A stretch of DNA of 64,000 nt from Rhodococcus_G sp042879035. Lineage in GTDB: Bacteria > Actinomycetota > Actinomycetes > Mycobacteriales > Mycobacteriaceae. The stretch spans positions 310,001-374,000 of the forward strand of contig NZ_JBIAOU010000003.1 in the NCBI RefSeq assembly GCF_042879035.1, in the 5' to 3' direction. Made by a program: the position numbers and the translations under genes. The notes below the pieces were generated by a model. It worked only from the letters and a program-made list of their open reading frames with translations. It searched no databases and was not told the origin of the DNA. Every line of letters begins with the position of its first letter. Position 1 is the stretch's first letter. This document shows positions 1-8,367 of the stretch, one piece after another.

Positions 1-121
1 GCGTCGACTTCGCGATGCCCGCGCGCCGTGCCACCTCGGTGAGTGACAGTCCCGCGCGATCGCGTTCGCGTCGGAGGGAGGACGCGATGACGTCCAGGGG
101 TGCCTTCGCATCCGATGCCAT
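1..121 (-). CDS. XRE-family transcriptional regulator (N-terminus, partial)
   Basis: Only the first 40 codons are inside the window; the gene runs off the left edge. The ATG at 121..119 opens a helix-turn-helix with the typical XRE pattern: a basic, amphipathic lead-in, then RDRAGLSLTEVARRAGI and a following K-S-T. In this family the helix-turn-helix usually precedes a cupin sensor domain, but that part is not visible here. It is divergent from azlC with a 68-base gap, so it probably controls the AzlCD exporter, as related regulators do beside azlCD elsewhere. The family call is good; the ligand is unknown. Confidence 0.75.
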   Translation of the reverse strand, partial: MASDAKAPLDVIASSLRRERDRAGLSLTEVARRAGIAKST

Positions 122-189
122 GGCGTTCACTATATCGGTGCAACTGTTCGACTTGACGAACCAGTGGGCCCGCGTTCAGTATAAAGATC

Positions 190-897
190 ATGCGTTCGAT
201 CTGGCGAACACTCGATTCCGGGCTCCGGCGGGACATCGCCCTGGTGTGCCTGGCCGACGGGCTCGTCGGCATCTCCTACGGCGCCATCGCCGTCGGACTC
301 GGCTTCGCGCCGTGGGTACCGGTGCTGATGTCGGTGGTCGTGCTCGCCGGAGCATCGGAGTTCCTGTTCGTCGGAATCGTCGCCGGGGGCGGAAGCCTGC
401 TGGCGGCACTGCTCGGGGGACTGATCGTCAACGCCCGCCACCTGCCGTTCGGGCTGGCGGTCGGCGACATCGCCGGACGCGGCTGGCGCCGGGTCCTCGG
501 CAGCCACCTGCTCAACGACGAGAGCACCGTGTTCGCGCTGAGTCAGGCCGACCCGCGCCGCAAACGCATCACGTTCTGGATGTGCGGGATCGGAATCGGG
601 ATCTGCTGGCCGCTCGGCGCCCTGCTCGGTGCGACGGCCGGAAGTCTCATCGACGACATCGCCGCCTTCGGGCTCGATGCGATGTTCCCGACCGTGCTAC
701 TCGCCCTCGTGCTCCCGGCCCTGCGCGACCGCACGACCGCCGGAACCGCGCTGCTCGGTGCCGTGATCGCGGTCGCCGCAACCCCGTTCCTGCCGACCGG
801 GATTCCCGTCCTGCTGGCTCTCGTCGCCCTGGTCGTCCTGGTCTGGGTCCGGCCCGGCCCGCGCACCGTCGACACCGACCTGGTGGTGACCGGATGA
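190..897 (+). CDS. azlC: AzlC family branched-chain amino-acid exporter, large subunit
   Basis: This 235-residue inner-membrane protein is the large subunit of the two-part AzlCD exporter for branched-chain amino acids and analogues. The N-terminal stretch with LADGLVGISYGAIAVGLGF, the following SEFLFVG segment and the NARHLPFG motif are characteristic of AzlC, and hydrophobic segments fill most of the chain. Its stop overlaps the start of the small subunit (ATGA at 894..897), indicating translational coupling. The divergent XRE regulator immediately upstream probably controls it. Length is normal for the family. Confidence 0.9.
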   Translation: MRSIWRTLDSGLRRDIALVCLADGLVGISYGAIAVGLGFAPWVPVLMSVVVLAGASEFLFVGIVAGGGSLLAALLGGLIVNARHLPFGLAVGDIAGRGWRRVLGSHLLNDESTVFALSQADPRRKRITFWMCGIGIGICWPLGALLGATAGSLIDDIAAFGLDAMFPTVLLALVLPALRDRTTAGTALLGAVIAVAATPFLPTGIPVLLALVALVVLVWVRPGPRTVDTDLVVTG

Positions 898-1217
898 CCG
901 CGACCGTTCCGCTGGTGGTGGCGGTGCTGGTGCTCGGTGCCGGTACCTTCGCGTTCCGGTTCGCGGGCCCGGCGCTGCGGTCGCGGGGCATCGTCCCGGA
1001 CCGTCTCGAATCCGTCCTCGCGATCGGTGCCGTCGTGCTGCTGGTCGCGGTCGCGGCGACGAACGCCCTCACCGAGGACGGTGGGGTCGCGGGCGTCGCC
1101 CGACCGGTCGGCGTGCTCGTCGGGGGTGTCCTGGCATGGCGGAAGGCGCCGTTCGTCGTCGCCATCCTGGCGGCCGCCGGAACCGCCGCGCTCCTGCGTC
1201 TGCTCGGCGTCCCCTGA
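894..1217 (+). CDS. azlD: AzlD family branched-chain amino-acid exporter, small subunit
   Basis: A 107-residue membrane protein whose ATG overlaps the azlC stop. It has three to four hydrophobic segments and the AzlD hallmark near the N-terminus (GAGTFAFRFAGPAL), followed by a conserved P-x-R/L-E-S-V-L-x-I segment. AzlD forms the exporter with AzlC. The reading frame is also open far upstream, but that part is antisense-like and out of keeping with the family length, so the overlapping ATG is used. Transcription runs into the repeat region that follows, which probably terminates it. Confidence 0.88.
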   Translation: MTATVPLVVAVLVLGAGTFAFRFAGPALRSRGIVPDRLESVLAIGAVVLLVAVAATNALTEDGGVAGVARPVGVLVGGVLAWRKAPFVVAILAAAGTAALLRLLGVP

Positions 1218-1272
1218 CCCGTGTCGGTCGGGTCCGGCGCGCCGGGCGCACCGGGGCGCTCGGGTGGCGTTA

Positions 1273-1325
1273 GGGGTGAAGGTCGCCTTCGTGTGGTTCA
1301 ACCGGATGATGGGCGCCTTCAGCCG
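1273..1325. repeat. 53-bp intergenic repeat, copy 1
   Basis: This 53-bp unit recurs unchanged 120 bp downstream. It starts GGGGTGAAGGTCGCCTTC and ends GGGCGCCTTCAGCCG; the internal GAAGG...CCTTC pieces are self-complementary. It sits between the convergent ends of azlD and the SnoaL-like gene, where a bidirectional terminator would be expected. Its reverse complement resembles the repeats at 10751..10878. Confidence 0.85.
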
Positions 1326-1392
1326 GGGTCGGTCGGGTCGGGTGCGCCGGGGTGCTCGGGTGGTGTTCGGGGCGAAGGTCGGGGTGACGTTC

Positions 1393-1445
1393 GGGGTGAA
1401 GGTCGCCTTCGTGTGGTTCAACCGGATGATGGGCGCCTTCAGCCG
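1393..1445. repeat. 53-bp intergenic repeat, copy 2
   Basis: Identical to the copy at 1273..1325 over all 53 bp. The DNA between the two copies is itself a diverged duplication of the stretch before the first copy (GGTGCTCGGGTGGTGTTCGG against GGCGCTCGGGTGGCGTTAGG), so the duplicated unit is about 120 bp. The repeat stops exactly at the stop codon of the gene on the minus strand. Confidence 0.85.
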
Positions 1446-1877
1446 CTAGGGGAGGGTGACGCTGCGGTCCTCGACGAAGTCGACGTTCAGGGTGCGGCGC
1501 GCGATCAGCCAGCGCCCGTCGAGCCTGCGGTACGCGTCGCGGTAGCGGATCGCGATCGCGGTGTCCCGGACGCCGCCGTCCCGGCTCCGATAGAGGTGAT
1601 GGGCCAGGCAGTACACCCATCCGGTGGCGGTGCCCCCGTCGACGTCGATCACGGTCTGGTGGACGGCGTGGTGCGTCGCGTGCAGGTGGGCGGTGCCGCG
1701 GAGCACCGCGGCGGCGATCGCGTCCGCACCGATCGTGACCACCTCGCCGGCGCCGCGGGTCACCGCGGGAGGTTGCACGAACTCGGCGTCCGCGGTGAAC
1801 AGTGCGGCCAGACCGGTGTGGTCGCGGTGGTCGACCGCGACCGCGTAGCGGCCCGCCAGATCGCTCGGATCGGTCAT
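1446..1877 (-). CDS. SnoaL-like / nuclear transport factor 2 family protein
   Basis: A 143-residue protein of the SnoaL-like NTF2 fold, a cone-shaped domain used by small isomerases, dehydratases and binding proteins. Visible features are the N-terminal helix with DLAGRYAVAVDHRD, the GLAALFTADAEFVQPP strand-turn, the HATHHAVHQTVIDVDG stretch and the C-terminal RLDGRWLIARRTL strand typical of the fold. The ATG at 1877 is chosen because homology-like sequence begins there; the frame stays open upstream without resemblance. It is divergent from an MFS gene with 130 bases between them. The substrate cannot be told from the sequence. Confidence 0.8.
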   Translation of the reverse strand: MTDPSDLAGRYAVAVDHRDHTGLAALFTADAEFVQPPAVTRGAGEVVTIGADAIAAAVLRGTAHLHATHHAVHQTVIDVDGGTATGWVYCLAHHLYRSRDGGVRDTAIAIRYRDAYRRLDGRWLIARRTLNVDFVEDRSVTLP

Positions 1878-2007
1878 CGCCCGAGTATCCGGTCCCCGGA
1901 CCGTCGTCGACGAGCCGAATCCACTGAGCGGGAATTCGCGTTCCCCTCCGGCGCACCGCCGTGTCATAGTGTCGGTACTCAAGCTAAATAGCTCGCAGGG
2001 AGTGTAA

Positions 2008-3486
2008 GTGCCGACACCAGTGCGCGCCGGACGCGCTTCCGCTCGTCTCGTCGTCCTGGCCCTGGCCTCCTGCGGTCTGGTCGTCTCGCTGATGCAGACG
2101 ATCGTGATGCCGCTGCTCCCCGAGTTCCCGCGACTGCTGAACACCACGCCCGCCGGTGCCGCGTGGCTGGTCACCGCCAACCTGATCGCCGGAGCCGTCT
2201 GTGCACCGGTTCTCGGACGGCTCGGGGACATGTTCGGCAAGCGCAGGCTCCTGCTCGTCGCGCTCGCGGTGATGGTCGCGGGCAGTGCGCTCGGCGCCCT
2301 GTCCGACGCGTTCGTGGTGGTGTTGATCGCGCGCGCGTTGCAGGGCGCGGCGATGGGTGTCGTGCCGCTCGGTATCAGCATCATGCGCGACGAGCTGCCG
2401 CCCGAGCGGGTGGGCGGGGGTATCGCGCTGATGAGTTCGACGCTCGGGGCCGGCGGAGCGATCGGGTTGCCGCTGACCGGCGTGGTCGCCGAGCACTTCA
2501 GTTGGCATTGGCTCTTCGGTGGCGCCGCGGTGTTCGGGCTGATCGAGATGCTCCTGATCTGGCGGGTGGTACCCGAATCGCCGGTCCGATCCGGCGGACG
2601 TTTCGACCTCGTCGGCGCCGCGGGGCTGTCCGCGGCCCTGATCTGTCTGCTGCTCGCGATCACCCAGGGGAACGGCTGGGGCTGGGCCAGTGTCCCTGTC
2701 CTCGTGTTGTTCGCTGCCGCGGCGCTGCTGTTCCTGGTGTGGGGTGTCTACGAACTTCGACTCGCCCCGCCCGGTCGTGCCGAGGCGACACGACAGCCGC
2801 TGGTGGACCTGCGGGTCTCCGCGCGGCGTCAGGTGCTGCTCACGAACATCGCTTCCGTCCTGGTCGGGTTCGCGATGTTCACCTCGTTCATGGTCAGCGC
2901 GCAGATCTTCCAGGCGCCGGACGGCACCGGCTACGGCTTCGGGATGTCCCTGACGGTCAGCGGCATCGCGCTCCTGCCCGGGGGCCTGATGATGGTCGCG
3001 TTCTCTCCGGTCACCGCCTACATGTCCAGCCGGTTCGGCCCCCGGATCACGTTCGTCATCGGCGCCGCGATCATGGGGGCCGCCAACCTGGCCCGCGCGG
3101 TCACCGCGCACGAGCTCGTCATCGTCATCGTCGCGACCGGGGTGACGTCGGTCGGTGCCGCACTGGCGTACGGGGCGATTCCCGCGATGATCATGCAGGC
3201 GGTCCCGGTGACGGAGACCGCCGCCGCGAACAGCCTCAACACCCTCGCGCGCTCGCTGGGCACGTCGACGTGCAGCGCTGTCGTCGCGGCCGTCACCACC
3301 GCGTCGGTGATGTACGTCGGGGGCGTGGAGTTCCCGACCGCCTGGGCGTACACGGTGGTGTTCCTCATCGGTGCGGGCGCCGGGTTGCTGGCCTCCGTCA
3401 TCGGTCTGTTCGTGCCGCGCGACGGTGAGGTGGCGGACCTACCGCTCAGTGAGACGGAGGACCACCGGGTGCGCACAGCTCCGTAG
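2008..3486 (+). CDS. MFS transporter, DHA2-like (14 helices)
   Basis: A 492-residue permease of the major facilitator superfamily, drug:H+ antiporter DHA2 type, with about 14 hydrophobic segments. Visible signatures are the helix 2-3 loop GRLGDMFGKRRLL and a P-rich helix 5 with GGAIGLPLTGVVAEHFSWHW, both typical of proton-driven antiporters. It starts with GTG at 2008 behind GGGAG. The acyl-CoA operon begins 41 bases after its stop, so it may move a substrate or product of that pathway, but this is inference from position only. Confidence 0.87.
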   Translation: MPTPVRAGRASARLVVLALASCGLVVSLMQTIVMPLLPEFPRLLNTTPAGAAWLVTANLIAGAVCAPVLGRLGDMFGKRRLLLVALAVMVAGSALGALSDAFVVVLIARALQGAAMGVVPLGISIMRDELPPERVGGGIALMSSTLGAGGAIGLPLTGVVAEHFSWHWLFGGAAVFGLIEMLLIWRVVPESPVRSGGRFDLVGAAGLSAALICLLLAITQGNGWGWASVPVLVLFAAAALLFLVWGVYELRLAPPGRAEATRQPLVDLRVSARRQVLLTNIASVLVGFAMFTSFMVSAQIFQAPDGTGYGFGMSLTVSGIALLPGGLMMVAFSPVTAYMSSRFGPRITFVIGAAIMGAANLARAVTAHELVIVIVATGVTSVGAALAYGAIPAMIMQAVPVTETAAANSLNTLARSLGTSTCSAVVAAVTTASVMYVGGVEFPTAWAYTVVFLIGAGAGLLASVIGLFVPRDGEVADLPLSETEDHRVRTAP

Positions 3487-3526
3487 CGTCCCCATCTCGC
3501 GGGAACGCGAGGAATGGGAGAGTGCG

Positions 3527-4693
3527 ATGGAGTTGAGGGAGTCGGAGGCGCAGCGCGAGCTGCGGCGGGAACTGCGCGCGTACTTCGCGAGGCTGCTGCC
3601 GGAGGAGAAGCGGCGCAGAGCCGGCGAGGAAGGCGTGGGCGGCCAGTACTTCCGTGAGGTCGTCAAGCTGCTCGGCCAGGACGGTTGGCTCGGGATCGGT
3701 TGGCCCACCGAGTACGGCGGCCAGGGCCGGTCCATCGAGGAACAGTTCGTGTTCTTCGACGAGGTGCAGCGCGCCGGGCTGCCGTTCCCGTTCGTCACCG
3801 TCAACACCGTCGGTCCGACCCTGATGCGGTACGGCACCGAGGAACAGAAGGCGCGCTTCCTGCCCGGCATCCTGGCCGGTGACATCGTCTTCGCGATCGG
3901 CTACACCGAACCGGAGGCCGGCACCGACCTCGCGTCGCTGAAGACCCGCGCGGTCCGCGACGGCGACGGCTGGGTGGTCGACGGCAACAAGATCTTCACC
4001 TCCGGCGCGAACACCGCCGACTACGTCTGGCTCGCGTGCCGCACCGATCCGGATGCGCCGAAGCACAGGGGCATCTCGATCCTGATCGTTCCCACCGACG
4101 ACGCGGGCTTCACGTGGTCCCCGATCAACACCGTCGGCGGTCTGATGGTGACCTCCACCTACTACAGCGGTGTGCGCGTCGGCGACGAGAACGTCGTCGG
4201 AGAACCGGGCGGCGGGTGGCAGCTGATCACCGCGCAGCTCAACCACGAACGGATCGGGCTCGCCGCGCTCGGCGGACGCACCTACGGCCTGTGGAAGCAG
4301 GTGCTGGACTGGGCCCGCGACAACGGTGCCATCGAGATTCCCTGGGTGCAGCAGGAGTTCGCGCGCACCCACGCGAAGCTCGAGGCGATGCGCTTGATGA
4401 ACTGGAAGATGACGGCCGCGGTCGCCGCCGACACCCTGACCGGAGCCGACGCCGGCGCGACGAAGACGTTCGGCACCGAAACCCATGTCGACGTCTACCG
4501 CACCCTGCTCGGCATTCTCGGCGCCGCGGGCCGGATCCGGCCCGAATCGCCGGGTGCGCTGCTCGCCGGGCAGATCGAGCAGATCTCCCGGCAGGGCGTG
4601 GTGAACACGTTCGGCGGCGGCGTCAACGAGGTGCTGCGCGACATGGTCGGCACGATCGGGCTCGGGCTGGCCCGCGAGAAGAGGGCCAAATGA
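3527..4693 (+). CDS. Acyl-CoA dehydrogenase (steroid side-chain type)
   Basis: A 388-residue flavoprotein that would introduce an alpha,beta double bond into an acyl-CoA. The N-terminal helical domain (RELRRELRAYFARLLP), the GWPTEYGGQG loop, the central FAIGYTEPEAGTDLASL strand (FAD and substrate contacts) and a C-terminal FGGGVNEVLRDMVG, whose Glu sits at the catalytic-base position, are all present. In actinobacterial steroid pathways such enzymes pair as alpha2beta2 heterotetramers. A second, shorter dehydrogenase lies two genes downstream, so the two probably form such a pair. The stop overlaps the next start (ATGA). The start follows GGGAGAGTGCG. Confidence 0.9.
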   Translation: MELRESEAQRELRRELRAYFARLLPEEKRRRAGEEGVGGQYFREVVKLLGQDGWLGIGWPTEYGGQGRSIEEQFVFFDEVQRAGLPFPFVTVNTVGPTLMRYGTEEQKARFLPGILAGDIVFAIGYTEPEAGTDLASLKTRAVRDGDGWVVDGNKIFTSGANTADYVWLACRTDPDAPKHRGISILIVPTDDAGFTWSPINTVGGLMVTSTYYSGVRVGDENVVGEPGGGWQLITAQLNHERIGLAALGGRTYGLWKQVLDWARDNGAIEIPWVQQEFARTHAKLEAMRLMNWKMTAAVAADTLTGADAGATKTFGTETHVDVYRTLLGILGAAGRIRPESPGALLAGQIEQISRQGVVNTFGGGVNEVLRDMVGTIGLGLAREKRAK

Positions 4694-5625
4694 GCGACTT
4701 TCTCGGCACCCTCCGGTCCTTCGAGGGACAGACCATCGTCCCGACCACCTGGGGCCCCGACGCGGTCAACATTCCGATGATCCGGCACTGGGTGGAGACG
4801 ATGGGCGACACCAGCCCGATCCACCTCGACGACGAGGCCGCGCGCGCCACCGGGCGCGACGGCGTGGTCGCGCCCGCACAGATGCTGCAGGTGTGGACGA
4901 TGCGCACCTACGCCGACAAGATGGCGGGGAACGACCCGTCACCGGTGTGGACGGAACTGATCGCCGCCCTCGACGGCGCCGGCTTCACGTCCGTCGTGGC
5001 CACCGACTCCGACCAGGAGTTTCACGTGGAACTGCGCCCCGGCGACCGGGTCTCGATGACCGAGGTGGTCGAGTCGATCTCGGACGAGAAGAAGACCGGC
5101 CTGGGCACCGGGCATTTCGTCACCACCCTCAAGACCTACCGCAACGGAGACGGGGAGGTGGTCGGCACCCAGCGGTGGCGCACACTGCGTTTTCGGCCGA
5201 AGCCCGCGCAGAGCCGCGCGTTGCGTCCCCGTCCGGCGCTCAACGCGGACAACGCCTTCTGGTTCGAGGCGGCCAAACAGCACCGCCTCGTCATCCAGCG
5301 GTGCACGTCGTGCGGGACCCTGCGGCATCCCACCGGGCCGATGTGCGGGCAGTGCCGGTCACTGGACTGGGACACCGTCGACGCCTGCGGACGTGGCACC
5401 GTCTACAGCTTCGTCGTCAACCACCACCCGAGGATCGACGCCTTCGACTACCCGCTGATCGTGGCGACCGTCGAACTCGCGGAGGGCACCCGGCTGATCG
5501 CGAACATGACGGGCATCGAACCCGATCGGGTCGAGATCGGGATGCCGGTGGAACTGGACTGGATCGACGCCGACCCGGATCTGACGCTGCCCGCGTTCCG
5601 GCCGGCCGCACGGGAGGACTCGTAA
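4690..5625 (+). CDS. ChsH2-like protein: MaoC/hotdog hydratase domain fused to DUF35 OB-fold
   Basis: A 311-residue two-domain protein. Residues 1-170 form a hotdog (MaoC-like) domain; residues about 185-305 form a DUF35 domain with a rubredoxin-like zinc site made of CTSCG and CGQC and an OB-fold ending VELDWIDAD. This is the architecture of ChsH2, whose hotdog half pairs with ChsH1 to hydrate a C3 side-chain enoyl-CoA and whose DUF35 half docks on the aldolase Ltp2. Both partners follow in the same operon. The ATG overlaps the preceding stop by four bases. Assignment to the ChsH2 architecture is firm; assignment to the cholesterol pathway is not. Confidence 0.88.
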   Translation: MSDFLGTLRSFEGQTIVPTTWGPDAVNIPMIRHWVETMGDTSPIHLDDEAARATGRDGVVAPAQMLQVWTMRTYADKMAGNDPSPVWTELIAALDGAGFTSVVATDSDQEFHVELRPGDRVSMTEVVESISDEKKTGLGTGHFVTTLKTYRNGDGEVVGTQRWRTLRFRPKPAQSRALRPRPALNADNAFWFEAAKQHRLVIQRCTSCGTLRHPTGPMCGQCRSLDWDTVDACGRGTVYSFVVNHHPRIDAFDYPLIVATVELAEGTRLIANMTGIEPDRVEIGMPVELDWIDADPDLTLPAFRPAAREDS

Positions 5626-6737
5626 TGGACTTCACCTACAGCGAAGAGCAGGACGCGATTCGCACCCTCGCCGACGAGGTGTTCACCGGAAGGGCCGGAA
5701 TCGACCGGGTCAAGGAGGTCGAGCTCACGGACGAGCGCGTCGACCGCGACCTGTGGCGTGAACTCGGCACGACCGGCCTGCTCGGCATCGCGCTGCCCGA
5801 GGAGTACGGCGGCGGTGGGCTGGGTCTCGCCGAACTGTACGTACTGCTCGAACGGCAGGGTCGCCATGTCGCGCCGGTCCCGGTGTGGCCGAGTGTCCTT
5901 GCCGCGCTGGCAATCACCGAGTTCGGTGACGCCGCACTGTGCGCCGATCTGGTACCCGGTGTCGCGGACGGCAGCCGATTCCTCACCGTCGGGCTCGAGG
6001 AGTTCGGACCGTACCGGTCCGGTGACCCGGCCACCGCCGCGGTCCAGGACGAGGGTGGGTGGCGCCTGCACGGAGCGAAAGCCGTCGTACCGGTGACCCA
6101 CGTCGCCGACGCGGCGATCGTCTCGGCGACCACCGACAGCGGTGCCGCCCTGTTCGTGATCGACCTGACCGGGGCCGGTGTGGACGTCGAGCAGACGCAG
6201 TCGACGACACACGAGATCTGCGGCAACGTGACCCTCGACGGCGCACCGGCGCACCTGCTCGGCCCCGCCGACGGCACCGCCGTGACGTGGCTGCGCGACC
6301 GCGTCGAGCTCGCCCTCGCCGCGCTCCAGATCGGGGTCGGCTCCGGCGCGGTCGAGCAGGCCGTCACCTATCTCAACGGCCGCATCCAGTTCGGGCGCCC
6401 CCTCGCCACCTTCCAGGCCGTCAACCACCAGCTCGCGGACTGCTACATCGACCTCGAGGCAATGCGGGTGACGCTGTGGCAGGCCGTGACGAACCTGGTC
6501 GACGGCGTCGACCCGGGCACCTCCGTGCTCGTCGCCAAGTGGTGGGGCAGCGACGGCGGTCAGCGGGTCGTGCATCGGACCACTCACGTCCACGGCGGCA
6601 TGGGTGTCGACACCGACTACCCGATCCACCGACACCTGTTGTGGGGCAAGCAGATCGCTGCCACCCTCGGGGGTGCCTCCGCCGACCTCGCACGAATCGG
6701 GGCGCTGCTCGCCGCCGGTGCAGAGGTGAACGCATGA
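5625..6737 (+). CDS. Acyl-CoA dehydrogenase, second subunit
   Basis: A 370-residue acyl-CoA dehydrogenase starting MDFTYSEEQDAIRTLADEVF, with LLGIALPEEYGGGGLGLAEL and the C-terminal HGGMGVDTDYPIHRHL motif in which the His/Gly pair and Arg contact FAD. It is more diverged in its middle region (few of the usual FAxTEP residues), as often seen when one subunit of a heteromeric dehydrogenase keeps the FAD site while the other keeps the base. It would therefore partner the dehydrogenase encoded at 3527..4693. Start and preceding stop overlap by one base (TAATG). Confidence 0.87.
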   Translation: MDFTYSEEQDAIRTLADEVFTGRAGIDRVKEVELTDERVDRDLWRELGTTGLLGIALPEEYGGGGLGLAELYVLLERQGRHVAPVPVWPSVLAALAITEFGDAALCADLVPGVADGSRFLTVGLEEFGPYRSGDPATAAVQDEGGWRLHGAKAVVPVTHVADAAIVSATTDSGAALFVIDLTGAGVDVEQTQSTTHEICGNVTLDGAPAHLLGPADGTAVTWLRDRVELALAALQIGVGSGAVEQAVTYLNGRIQFGRPLATFQAVNHQLADCYIDLEAMRVTLWQAVTNLVDGVDPGTSVLVAKWWGSDGGQRVVHRTTHVHGGMGVDTDYPIHRHLLWGKQIAATLGGASADLARIGALLAAGAEVNA

Positions 6738-7150
6738 CCCGCCGCTACGAGGACATCGCCGTCGGCGACACACTTCCGGAACTCGCGATCCCGCTGACCC
6801 GGACGCTGATCGTCGCGACGGCCCTGGCCACCCGCGACTTCCAGGACGTGCACCACGACCCCGACCTGGCCCGGGAACGCGGATCGAAGGACGTCTTCAT
6901 GAACATCCTCACCAGCAACGGCCTCGTCGGCCGGTACGTCACCGACTGGGCCGGGCCCGCGATATCGTTGCGGCGCATCGCGATCCGGCTCGGCGCCCCC
7001 AATCATCCCGGCGACACCATGACGTTGAGCGGTGAGGTCCTGTCCGCCCGGGACGGCGTCGTCGAGGTGAAGGTCGTCGGCGTCAACGCGCTCGGCACCC
7101 ACGCCTCCGGCACCGTCACCGTCGCCTTCCCGGAAGGCGGAACACGATGA
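6734..7150 (+). CDS. ChsH1-like MaoC family dehydratase subunit
   Basis: A 138-residue single hotdog protein. The catalytic hydratase motif is visible as ATRDFQDVHHDPDLA, giving the Asp and His expected of an enoyl-CoA hydratase 2, and the chain starts with YEDIAVGDTLPEL, the usual first strand. In steroid operons this is the catalytic subunit that pairs with the hotdog half of ChsH2, encoded two genes upstream. ATGA overlap on both sides ties it into the operon. Confidence 0.88.
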   Translation: MTRRYEDIAVGDTLPELAIPLTRTLIVATALATRDFQDVHHDPDLARERGSKDVFMNILTSNGLVGRYVTDWAGPAISLRRIAIRLGAPNHPGDTMTLSGEVLSARDGVVEVKVVGVNALGTHASGTVTVAFPEGGTR

Positions 7151-8325
7151 CCGTCAGTCCCCTGTCCGGCGCAGCCGCGATCGTCGGCATCGGCGCCACC
7201 GAGTTCTCCAAGAACTCCGGTCGCAGCGAACTGCAGCTCGCGTGCGAGGCCGTCACCGCGGCGCTGGCCGACGCCGGCATCGACCCGTCCGAGGTCGACG
7301 GTCTGACCACCTTCACGATGGAGACCAACGGAGAGATCCTCGTCGCCCGCAACTGCGGGCTCGGGGAACTGACGTTCTTCTCCCGGATCGGGTACGGCGG
7401 TGGCGCCGCGTGCGCGTCGGTGCAGCAGGCGGCGATGGCCGTCGCCACCGGAGTCGCGGAGGTCGTCGTGGTCTACCGCGCATTCAACGAACGTTCCGGC
7501 ATGCGTTTCGGCCTGGGCCAGCACGACCGGCCGATGGACTCGACCGCCGACCGTGCGGCGTACGCATGGCTGACGCCGCAGGGATTGTCGACTCCCGCTC
7601 AGTGGGTCGCGATGTTCGCCCGCCGCTACATGCACCAGTACGGTGCGACGAGTGAGGATTTCGGACGGGTCGCGGTCGTGGCGCGCAAGCACGCCGCGAA
7701 CAATCCGGCGGCGTGGTTCCACGGCAAACCCATCACACTCGAGGACCACCAGAACTCCCGGTGGATCGCCGAGCCGCTGCACCTGCTCGACTGCTGCCAG
7801 GAGACCGACGGCGGTCAGGCCCTGGTCATCGTCTCCGCCGAACGGGCGAAGGCGTTGGCGCACAAACCCGTCCTGGTCAAGGGCGCCGCGCAGGGCAGTG
7901 CCAGGGATCAGCACATGATGGCGAGCTACTACCGTCCCGACATCACCGGCATCCCGGAGATGGGTCTCGTGGGCCGGCAGCTGTACGCGCAGGCCGGTCT
8001 GACGCCGGATGCCATCGACGCCGCGATCCTCTACGACCACTTCACTCCACTGGTGCTCCCGCAGCTCGAGGAACTCGGGTTCTGCCGTCCCGGCGAGGCC
8101 AAGGACTTCATCCGCGAGGGCAACCTGGAGATCGGTGGTCGACTGCCGAGCAACACGCACGGCGGTCAGGTGGGTGAGGCATACCTGCACGGCGTCAACG
8201 GGATCGCCGAGGCGGTCCGGTTGCTGCGGGGTACCTCCACCAACCAACCCGACGGAGTCGAGAACGTGATCGTCACGGCGGGGACCGCGGTTCCCACGTC
8301 CGGTCTGATTCTCGGCGCCGCCTGA
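7147..8325 (+). CDS. Ltp2-like thiolase/aldolase (lipid-transfer protein family)
   Basis: A 392-residue thiolase-fold protein of the SCP-x/lipid-transfer group. Features include AAIVGIGATEFSKNSGRSE at the N-terminus, the GYGGGAACASVQQAAMAVATG nucleophile region and the C-terminal NTHGGQVGEAYLHGVNGIAEA motif, with HGG contributing a catalytic His. Ltp2 enzymes use the fold for retro-aldol cleavage of a side-chain beta-hydroxyacyl-CoA and need the DUF35 domain of ChsH2 for activity; that partner is encoded here. The GTG/ATG region overlaps the previous stop (ATGA). A plain thiolase role is less likely given the neighbours. Confidence 0.87.
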   Translation: MTVSPLSGAAAIVGIGATEFSKNSGRSELQLACEAVTAALADAGIDPSEVDGLTTFTMETNGEILVARNCGLGELTFFSRIGYGGGAACASVQQAAMAVATGVAEVVVVYRAFNERSGMRFGLGQHDRPMDSTADRAAYAWLTPQGLSTPAQWVAMFARRYMHQYGATSEDFGRVAVVARKHAANNPAAWFHGKPITLEDHQNSRWIAEPLHLLDCCQETDGGQALVIVSAERAKALAHKPVLVKGAAQGSARDQHMMASYYRPDITGIPEMGLVGRQLYAQAGLTPDAIDAAILYDHFTPLVLPQLEELGFCRPGEAKDFIREGNLEIGGRLPSNTHGGQVGEAYLHGVNGIAEAVRLLRGTSTNQPDGVENVIVTAGTAVPTSGLILGAA

Positions 8326-8367
8326 CCCGGCAGTAGCCGATACAAGAAGCCCTGGAAGGACCGAAGA

